From Diphasiastrum complanatum (taxonomy: Eukaryota; Streptophyta; Lycopodiopsida; Lycopodiales; Lycopodiaceae): a stretch of DNA of 64,000 nt. A program made the translations under genes and the position numbers. Where the stretch lies: positions 1 through 64,000 of the forward strand of contig MU832209.1 of assembly GCA_029204225.1 (NCBI GenBank), in the 5' to 3' direction. This document shows, piece after piece, positions 56,071 to 64,000 of the stretch (the first letter of the stretch is position 1; the number at the start of each line of letters is the position of its first letter). The notes under the pieces are model-generated. The model ran no database searches, was not told the origin of the DNA, and worked only from the letters and a program-made list of their open reading frames with translations.

Positions 56071-56600
56071 TAATTTATTGAGGAAGGGTAGTTGTTTGTA
56101 ATAATGGAGCATGCCTTGCAGGAATCCATGGATTTTCCAGAGCTCCACCATATCGATGTGTAATGCCGAGGTGAGGGCTGCTCGGTAATAAAGGTGCGCA
56201 ATATTGATGTGATCAGTTTCAGTCTGCAAGGGCTTGTTGATATCGATGGAAATTGGTGGGAGCCCCCTATCCCAAAATCCGTTTAGTTTTGCCAAGAAGG
56301 CGACCAGGCCACAGTAATCTGGATCGTTTGTGTTTGGGCCAGTAAATCTTATTTTTCAGCTTCTTGGTAGGAAATGGCTCTCTAGGCGCCACCGGGTAAT
56401 AGTATGATTGATGCACATATATGCTAGTGCGTCAAGATACCGTTCCATGGATGTTTTGCTTTATAATCCCGCCAACCTTTCATTTTCCTGCTGAAGATGT
56501 AAAATAGCTCCATCATCGACCTGCCTTACTGCTTGTTGTCTTGACAAGGTTCCGTAGATGTTGTATTGAAGCTCATTCACAACCCATACAATCTTCTAGA
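56071..56600 (-). pseudogene. Unknown minus-strand coding relic
   Basis: From 56600 downward the translation reads ELQYNIYGTLSRQQAVRQVD, ILHLQQENERLAG, then, across two stops, YLDALAYMCINHT, RWRLESHFLPRS, TGPNTNDPDYCGLVAFLAKL and NGFWDRGLPPISIDINKPLQ (open from 56295). It ends at 56071 beside the gypsy LTR. The coiled-coil start resembles 50800-50300 in style only. Family not recognised; possibly gag of an unclassified element. Confidence 0.35.
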
Positions 56601-57854
56601 ATTGCTCCCATATGTCGATGTCAGGGAAGGACCGTTGGTAATAAGAATAAGGCATAGGGTTGTATGGGAGAAGATCAGGAAATTGTGGAGAAGAGGGATT
56701 TGGAAAATAGGAGGGTGGAGGGGATTGTTGTTTCAGAGGAGGAGAGAGATGATTGTGGATTTAAAGGAGGTGAAGATGGAGGATGTGGTTGTGAGACTGA
56801 TTGTATGCCTGATCTTGATGAAACAAGAAAACACAGCAAAAAATTATTGAAATGGCAATGTGAAATTGTATAGACCAAATTGACCAAGAAATAAAGGCTA
56901 TCCATCCAGTCTTCCATTCTTTTTGTATGAAACATATTTTGGAATATTAGAGCTTATTACTCTAACTGATGAAATATGCGTGCAGGTATCATTACCCGAA
57001 GATAAGAAATGAAACTGTAGATCAATGCTAACAGTTTGATGTGCAAGTTCTAGAAATAGAATCTAATGATGAGCCATTTTATGGTATGACTCCTAGCCTT
57101 TTCTTAAGGGTATGTGTAGGTACTAGGAAGAGTACCGGAAGAATGAACTAAAGAAGCTTCTTAAAGCTTAAAGATGGTACCGAAAGAAGGCTTTTCCAAA
57201 GTCTATAAAGAAGGCTCAATTGAGTCTACAAAGAAGGCTCAATCGAGTCTATAAAGATTTGGAGAAGAAACCAAAGGACTGATCACCCTTTGTGTCACAC
57301 TCCACTATGATTGGGGATGGCAACCCCTAGAAAAGAGGGCCTAAGAATTGATGAAAATTATGCAAGATAAGATGGACATATACAAAGCCTTTCCCATGTC
57401 ATGAAAAACACTTGGGATGAATCCCAATGTTGTAAACTAAGAAAAATTCAACTTAAAAATGGCTAACATTGAATGTTAAGCTACCTATCTTCCATCCTTA
57501 TCAATATGTAAATTACCTACCTTGCCACATGGCTTGTAAGCCATAAGACATCTATAAAAATGCGCCCTCCTACTCCTCCCTTTTTGCTTTAACTAGTTGA
57601 TAAACACCCTCTCACACCTATACGCCTCACCCACTCACTTTTACTTCTCCTAGAGTCTCCCTTACACCTCTCACACTTATTTTGGACACCTCAGTCACTC
57701 CCTCAAGGCTACACATTCCCTATAAAAGGACTAACTCACCCCTCTCTCTCATTATTCATCTCCTATTCATTTTTGTTTTGCCTCTTGTTCTTGCTTCTAT
57801 GTGTGTAGGTGCTTGGAAGAAATCTTGGAGCTATGGCATGAGGAGGATCTGGAA

Positions 57855-57962
<108 letters not shown>

Positions 57963-58024
57963 TTTCTCTTACCTCTTTCATCTCTCTCTCTCTCTAAAAC
58001 TTTCACACCATCCATAAGCCTGAA

Positions 58025-58370
58025 GGCCATGCATGTCACTCCATTCATAACTTGATGGCCTTGCATGTCACACCATCCATAACTTGATGGCCTTGCATGT
58101 CACACCATCCATAGCTTAATGGTCATGCATGTTTGATTTGGAACTTGCATGTCTGATTGGAAGCTTGCATGTCTGTTTTAGGAACTTGCATGAATGATTG
58201 AAGTTTGCATGTCGAAACTAGAGCTTGCATGTCATTCCATCCCTAGCTTAATGACTTTGCATGTTGGATTTGAAGCTTGCATGTCAGATTTGATTCATGC
58301 ATGTCATGCCATGTAATGTCGAATGCCCATGCATGCTCCATTCTTGATCAGTAAGCTTTTGCATGTCATA
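58025..58370. repeat. GCATGTC minisatellite in the LTR of gypsy H
   Basis: At least twelve copies of (T)GCATGTC or GCATG variants. The first three units are 36 bp (CTTGATGGCCTTGCATGTCACACCATCCATA), later ones about 24 bp (TTGGAAGCTTGCATGTCTGA). Confidence 0.85.
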
Positions 58371-58524
58371 AGAAACCACTTTTCTTTGTATGAGATTCTT
58401 TAAGATCCAAAATTTGATTAACATTTGATTGATGTAAAGATTCAAGAATCCATTTTCCCAAACTACTATATATGTATTTGGCCTTGGGCCATTTGATCTT
58501 GCATAATTTAAAAGAAAAATCCTT

Positions 58525-58543
58525 GGGGGGGGGGGGGGGGGGG
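58525..58543 (+). repeat. Run of 19 G
   Basis: An uninterrupted G homopolymer within the LTR of element H. Confidence 0.95.
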
Positions 58544-58733
58544 TCCCCATCTTGACCCTTCAACAAGTCTCATGAATGAATGATTTTGTGATTGAATGTT
58601 GAAATACTTCAGTAAGCTTTGACTTCTTTTCGGTTTTATTCAACAGTGTTTTGTTGATTTGTTTCCTTTTTAAGACACAACGTTTAATTTAGGACTTTAG
58701 AATTTAGGAGACCTTCACTTCAAGTTCACAATT

Positions 58734-58745
58734 TGGTATCAGAGC
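58734..58745 (+). promoter_or_regulatory. PBS of gypsy H (initiator-Met tRNA)
   Basis: TGGTATCAGAGC, three bases after the LTR end TTCACA. Confidence 0.87.
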
Positions 58746-59100
58746 CAAGGTCTACTAATTTTCTTTCTTTGTGAAATTGTTGTGAAGGCTTTGTGTATTC
58801 ATTCTTGAAACAAATGCCAATACACAAGACTTTGTATGTTTACTTTTGAATAGATTTCCCTTCCGTTCGAATTTCCTTCTTCTTACAAGATCTCTTTAAT
58901 ATTAGAGCTAATAGACTCCATTTGGGAGATCCTCGAGAATTGGATCTCCAACTTGCTTTCTATTTTAGAGACAATACTTTGTTAATGCGAGCTTCTATCT
59001 TCCTTTTTGGAGAATGGCATTTCTTTGAATCACAAGTCTATTCGTACTTTTTGCCTTGAGTTTGTGTATTTCAGGTGAATTCCAAAAACTCCAATCAAAG

Positions 59101-60065
59101 ATGGATAGCTCCTCACGAGGCTCTTCAAGCTCCTCTTCATCTTTGTCATCATCACCTCATGTTTCATCCAAGTCGACTTCCTCTACTCGATCTAGGAAAA
59201 GGAGGTTTGCTAAGATTGATAATAGACTTTTCAAGTTTTCTAAGTTCGATGGAGATACTAGCAATGAAGAGAGTTTGCTTGCTTGGATTCAAAATCTTGA
59301 TACTTTCTTTGAGAAAAGTAGATACTCAAATTATTCCAAGATGCGATTTGCAACATTACATCTAGATAAGTATGCATCACTATGGTGGGCAGCCATGAAA
59401 TCAAATCACGAAGCTACATCCACATGGCATAGCTTTAAGAAACAAATTAAAGCCCACTTTTTGCCAAAAGAATATAAGAAAGATCCTTTAGCTGCTTGGA
59501 ACATCTTTATGCAAAAGCAAAATGAGAAAGTAGTTGAGTATGTTAACAGATTTTGGGAGTTGCTTTTGAAAGTTCAGACTTTGCATGCCATTTCCAAGAA
59601 AGAACTAAAAAGGAAGTTCTATTTGGGTTTGCATAGAAGTATACAATATGGCTTAGATCTAGTACAAGTTGATACTTTAGAACAGTCATATACTTTGCTA
59701 CTAGAATTGAGCTGCAGGATAGTCATCGAAATGGAGGCGGGAACAAACGGAATGAACCTCCCACAACTCAAATTCCAAAAGAAAAGACTCAATGCCTTTC
59801 CAAAGAACAAATGCAGGCCTATCGCAATGAAGGAAGATGCTTCAAGCATGGGAAAAAGGGACACTTTCTCTTCAAATGTCCACTCAAAGATGCCAAAGCT
59901 TCAAGTGCAGACAAAGGGAAGCAGGTGGCTGTACAAAGCATTGAAGATACTCAAACCCATGATCTTCTCAAAACATGGGGACAAGTCCATAACAAACTCT
60001 GTCAAATTCTCTTTGATGCAGGTTCCTCTCATAATTTCATCTCTTTAAGCTTGCACAAGAGATAG
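59101..60065 (+). pseudogene. Gypsy gag and protease (element H)
   Basis: Met 59101 opens a Ser-rich start (MDSSSRGSSSSSSS), then the capsid: FKFSKFDGDTSNEESLLAWI, SLWWAAMKSNHEATSTWHSF and KKQIKAHFLPKEYKKDPLAA, a typical retrotransposon-gag domain. A frameshift near 59740 moves gag into the frame holding EGRCFKHGKKGHFLFKCPLK, a CCHC knuckle with the second Cys as His, and the protease active site ILFDAGSSHNFISLSLHK (Asp-Ala-Gly). The protease stops at 60063. Reading the first frame onward to 60048 gives meaningless sequence. RT and integrase are absent. Confidence 0.85.
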
Positions 60066-60089
60066 GAGTTGCTTCTTTTTTTGAATCTA

Positions 60090-60350
60090 TGCTTAAGTCT
60101 AAAACTCGAAACATGAAAAATGAGAATTTGAAAACAAATCGGAAACATCGAAAAATTGAAAGAAATCCGACAAGCCAAAGACATTCGAAAAAACCGAAGA
60201 AACTCGAAAAACATGATAAAACTGAAAAGACCTCGAAAACTTGAAAGGAACTCAGAAAAACTTGAAAACTTAGAAAAATGCGAAAAATTTATAGAATATG
60301 AAAGAACTTGAAAAAAAATCAAAAACTCGTAGCGAAAAACTCAAAACTCT
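60090..60350. repeat. A-rich cryptic repeat (CTCGAAAAACTTGAAAA type)
   Basis: Loose repeats of (C/T)(T/A)(C/T)GAAAAAC with spacing of 10-20 bp over 260 bp, directly after the truncated protease. Confidence 0.6.
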
Positions 60351-61056
60351 TAGCATAAACATTCCATTAGATTGTTTTTGCATCTAGCAGCCCATTGCAA
60401 CGGGAGAGCTGTTCCGCAAATATTCATGCTCTCTTCTCCGTTCGCATTCTCCATACTCCATCGCCCCCTTCATTTCAGGTCACGAAGGAGAAAATCATAT
60501 CCATCAATGATTTGGTGGAGATATCAAGGCTAGAGCAGGCTAGAGAGGATTCTATACCAAAATCGAGTTTTTTTGCATTTGTAGATTGGATCTTTTGTAG
60601 ATCAAAACCCTATATAGGTTTATAAACTTGATCAATTTCGATTTTTGAATTCACATACTGGATTTGGTCTATTTTTGGATCATAAGATCAGCCTAAGTGG
60701 TGGCTAGTAGATTGCATATCAGATTTTCAGCATTTGCATGTAGATTTGGAATAATCAATTTTTTGTGATTTTGTCAAAACCCTAATTTTGATTGGATCTC
60801 TAGATAGTGAGGTTGCTGGATTTCATTTGAGTGTGTTTCAATCTTAGGAAGTGGCAAGAGTCATTATATTGAGGATAGATCATAGGTTGATCAAGATTTC
60901 ATGATTCTATGTGTTGATTTGCTTGGTATAAGTGTTAGAAGAGAATTTTTGAGTAGTTTCAAATCTTTGTGATTTCTTTTGAAAACATTTGTTGTTGTCC
61001 AAAGGAGTGCTTTGTGCATTGAAATAGGTTGAAAGAGAAGATCAAGTCATTGCTAC

Positions 61057-61740
61057 ATGGCAACATCAAGTGGAGTCATGTTGGAAGCCAATGATAGGCT
61101 TACCTCAAGTAAATACTCATTGTGGAAAGTGAGGATGGAATCACTTCTTGAGATGAATGACATTTTGGATATTGTTGTAGGTTTGGAGGAGAGACCAACA
61201 ACACAACAAGAACAATTGAGGTACGATAAGAGGGCGGGCTCTACACATGATCAAGATGAATGTTACCAATGAGCTTCTCAAGGAAGTTGGTAAGTGTACT
61301 TCATCAAGTGAGGCTTGGGATTCATTGAAGAAGCTTTATGAATCCAAGTCTACTTCTAGAGTGTTGACTCTAAGAAGGAAAATCTTTTCTTGTGTGCAAA
61401 AGAATGAAGAAAGTCCAAGTACTTTTATTTTGAGGATGAAAGCATTGAATGATGAGTTGGCTTGCATTGATGAGAGCATTAAAGAATGAGAGCTTGTTTA
61501 AGTTATTCTTAATGGATTGTTGGATGCTTATGCTAACATTGTTCAAAGTCTTGCTATTCAAAGAACTTTGCCAAGTTTGATTGATTTTCAAGAGATCTTG
61601 ATCAATGAAGAATATAGGCTTCAAGTAAGAAGTGGATCTACATCGACACTTCAAGAGGAGGCTATGTTCACAAAGGGCCAAAACAAAAGTAAATGGTCTC
61701 AAAAAGGAAGTTGGCAATTTGGAGCTAGTCAAGAGCATCA
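61057..61740 (+). pseudogene. Copia gag (element I)
   Basis: Starts MATSSGVMLEANDRLTSSKY, then SLWKVRMESLLEMNDILDIV, nearly the same as the K gag. Frame breaks occur near 61245; the next part (from 61247) reads MNVTNELLKEVGKCTSSSEA, WDSLKKLYESKSTSRVLTLR and LACIDESIKE, with a stop at 61489 and continuation LDAYANIVQSLAIQRTLPSL to SKWSQKGSWQ. The Lys/Gln-rich linker before the zinc knuckle is reached, but the knuckle is deleted and replaced by the unknown block. Confidence 0.87.
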
Positions 61741-62260
61741 AAGGTGAGATAATTGGAAAAGATGTTATGGATCTGTTATTGAAGACTCAAGTAAGGTCAA
61801 AGGAGTAGCAAGAAAGTGTTGTTCAAGTTTATTTTACTTGTTCCATCTCATGTTTGAGCATTTTCATGTGGATGTGTGCAAATTGTCAAGATATGGTAAA
61901 ACTAGCTACATTGGTGAGCATCATTTTGATGTTGGATTTGTACTAGCATTCTTGGCTGGTTTTGTTGATGGAAATGAAACTATTGGAGGTTCATTATATC
62001 ACTCATCCAAAATCAAGTTCTTAAGTGTTGAGCTACTTGATGCCAACATTTGGAGATTGTCAATTTTTGGTGAGTTCATGGTCATTTTGTTGTGTCAAGT
62101 AGATCTTGAAGATGGACTAGTAAAACTTGCTTGGTTTATGGAGACATGTGCTGCTGCTTTAGTATCGTGGATGTAATCACTTACTCATGGATTTCCAAGG
62201 CTTGATGGTTTCTTGTGGCAAGATGGAGATGGAGGCCCTTGAGATGAGGTGATGTGGCGC
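61712..62260 (+). pseudogene. Conserved unknown block, copy in element I
   Basis: Starts with NLELVKSIKGEIIGKDVMD in one frame and passes, after a small deletion near 61778, to the frame from 61838: LMFEHFHVDVCKLSRYGKTS, DVGFVLAFLAGFVDGNET, VELLDANIWRLSIFGEF and LCQVDLEDGLVKLAWFMETC, stop at 62174; FPRLDGFLWQDGDGG follows in other frames. Almost identical to the block of element A and similar to that of K. Here both the KSIKGE segment and the DLEDGLV segment occur in one run, about 120 residues apart. Function unknown. Confidence 0.6.
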
Positions 62261-62439
62261 ACATGTTGGAGATCTCTCACACGATTGGCATTGCGGCGCT
62301 CTTTAAGGACTGTTGTCACACCCAAACATCATTGCTCATTATCAATGAATATGACCGTTTAAATGCTTTGATTGATGTGATGGTGATCCCTTTATGAATC
62401 ATAAGATCCTTTGAATTGTGCCATTCCACCAAGCTGCCT

Positions 62440-64000
62440 TTTGTGCTAGAGCAAGAGGAGATGGATGCTACGACATCCAAGCGCGATCCAAGTTGGTTTG
62501 CAGAATACGTAGCTGGTAAGGGATGGGCACGACTTAAATCCGCTAGTCTGTTGCTGTTTGTTGTGCAAGCATGGCCTGCTGCCATGCTGCAGGTCTTGGA
62601 ACCTCTTGCAAATGGCTGCGATCAATCAAACTGGATGCTGAAAACAACTGACGAGAGAGTCAGAGTCCTCATTGTTGGCTGGATAGCAGATGCTTTGAAG
62701 CTCCCCTCTCATGGCAAGTTAGTGAAGAAATGACTTGATGATACAAAGGAGGCCGAAGCATTGAAGAAGTACTTTGGGGGTGAGAATCCAACCCCAGAGT
62801 CTGGATTTGCGCTTAAAAAGTGCCAGGATACCAATCTAATGTTGTTTCTGAATTGGGTGGCTGAGGTTTGCGGCACTTGGCGTGTTCATCCAAAGTTCTT
62901 GAGGGAGCACTGGTTCAGGCTGCAATTAATGTTTATAATGGCATCATTCTGAGTGGACACTTGAGTGGATAAAGAGAGACATCAGTCAGTTTGCCGCAGG
63001 GAAAGCAAGCGCTTAGAGATTGCCTTACCTCTAAATAAGATGGTTGTTGATTGGCTAAATCTACCTGTCTTTGAAGTAATTGATTATGGCCCAATTGCGG
63101 TTAGAGATGACAATTGTCCGCAGACAGATACCGAAGTGCATGCCACAATTTAGATGCAAGATGACTCCCTACCACAGAAGTCTCGCATGAAGACCATGAA
63201 GAAAAAGAAGCTACCAATCTGTTCCAAATCAAGGACTAAGCGGAAGACTACTAGTGCGGAGGTTAGTGCTGACAATGCTACTGATATATATTCGGACATC
63301 AGTACCCCTGTTCATGACTAAGAAGCAACATGAAGACGAAGTCTCTGCGCGCATTCCCGATAGTGTTGTGAATGTAGACGATGCTACTGTGGACGATCTG
63401 TCGGTAGAGCTTGCTGCCAACGCAGAGCCAAGGGAGACTATTGTTCCTGATTCTGTTAACATTCCTGCTGTTTTATTTGAACAGGTACGAGAGACTACTC
63501 AGTGTCATTCTACACTTGAAGTTACTGAGCCTGAGCAGACTACTGTTGGAAATACGGGTGCTGAAGACTCACGGCCGCCTGGTTTCATAAAGACATTAGT
63601 GGATGTTTGTGAAGGGTCACAGCCGCTGGCACGGGAGGCACTACAACATTTGGAAGCCGATATTTATGGTGAATGTGGACAAATTTGGTGACGTGCCGGG
63701 GAGCATTCCTGATAAGATACAGTCAGTACTCAGTACCCCTGCGACGTGCAACGAGTATTCTATGATTATGGTGACACCACACCGTAGGGTGTTCGATTGG
63801 AAACACTAGTGATGGTATCAATGGGTGATGTTGAACATTGGTTAGCAGCCAGATACATTGACATTGAGTGGGTCGACACTTGGATTGAAAGGACTCCACT
63901 ATTGAAACTACAGAGGAAGAAATGTTGAAAGACAACCTAGCGGCCAGTGAAGCTAAGCTGACATTGCTGAAGGCAGATAACATCAAACTGCGGGAGAAGC
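62440..64000 (+). pseudogene. Unknown broken coding region running off the window
   Basis: Plus-strand pieces: WFAEYVAGKGWARLKSASLL, VLEPLANGCDQSNWMLKTTD and VRVLIVGWIADALKLPSHGK (stop 62731), EAEALKKYFGGENPTPESGF, TNLMLFLNWVAEVCGTWRVH, FLREHWFRLQLMFIMASF (stop), then, shifted, WIKRDISQFAAGKASA and KMVVDWLNLPVFEVIDYGPI, a basic stretch (KTMKKKKLPICSKSRTKRK), an acidic stretch (63254-63691) and near the edge EEEMLKDNLAASEAKLTLLK, a heptad-like coiled coil. The order, globular start then basic and acidic linkers then coiled coil, suggests a gag-like or structural protein. Not recognised; six or more lesions. Confidence 0.4.

Larger units (their letters stand above)
60465..62260 (+). mobile_element. 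Copia element I: leader, gag, unknown block
   Basis: The leader (60465-61056) matches the leader of element A. Gag follows from 61057. Near 61712 gag jumps into the unknown block also found in A and K. There is no protease, integrase, RT or RNase H, and neither LTR is visible. It shows a second, more deleted version of the gag-plus-block layout of K. Confidence 0.7.

Overview
The window reads as intergenic DNA of a seed plant nuclear genome. It contains many LTR retrotransposon remnants whose primer binding sites match plant initiator-Met tRNA (TGGTATCAGAGC) or tRNA-Asp-like sequences, long microsatellites, and one intron-containing host gene of a plant R3H/SUZ RNA-binding type. I cannot narrow the species. 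There are no rRNA genes, no convincing intact tRNA genes, no CRISPR array and no prokaryotic operons.

Layout. 46-3953: deleted minus-strand Ty1/copia element (A). 3954-6660: unrecognised repeat DNA, including a coding-like repeat that recurs inverted near 48.2 kb. About 6660-11100: degenerate copia B. 11330-11770: copia and gypsy scraps. 11771-16744: copia K, with LTR, PBS, gag and protease, then about 1.9 kb of unfamiliar coding sequence where integrase, RT and RNase H should be. 16745-19490: decayed Ty3/gypsy pol plus LTR. 19495-22655: copia fragments E and D, minus strand. 22655-23200: GC-rich tandem DNA. 23200-27900: the host gene with its upstream repeats and UTRs. 27900-34900: mostly unassigned DNA with a gypsy RT relic (31.3-32.3 kb), a hairpin array and a SINE-like tRNA head. 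34940-35870: LINE-like fragment. 35865-39897: minus-strand gypsy J with a minisatellite in its leader. 39898-42297: second decayed gypsy pol and LTR. 42298-43618: minus-strand gypsy LTR, PBS and leader (F). 43619-47340: minus-strand gypsy G with tRNA-Asp-type PBS and a (GA)n inside the LTR. 47341-50760: a second LINE-like fragment, an LTR scrap and decayed gag-like sequence. 50763-54048: copia C with its 3' LTR. 54049-56070: third gypsy module. 57.1-60.4 kb: gypsy H, LTR to protease. 60465-62260: copia I. 62440-64000: a broken unknown coding region running off the window.

The host gene (start 24387 or 24444, stop 27466) has four coding exons with canonical splice sites that join in frame.

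The most unusual signal is a conserved coding block shared by copia elements A, K and I. It resembles none of the usual copia domains, and in K it occupies the place of integrase to RNase H. The last 1.3 kb of the K copy stays in one reading frame with two stop codons. It could be a captured gene or a non-autonomous element protein. All three copies are broken. Family names rest on motifs read by eye; no searches were run.
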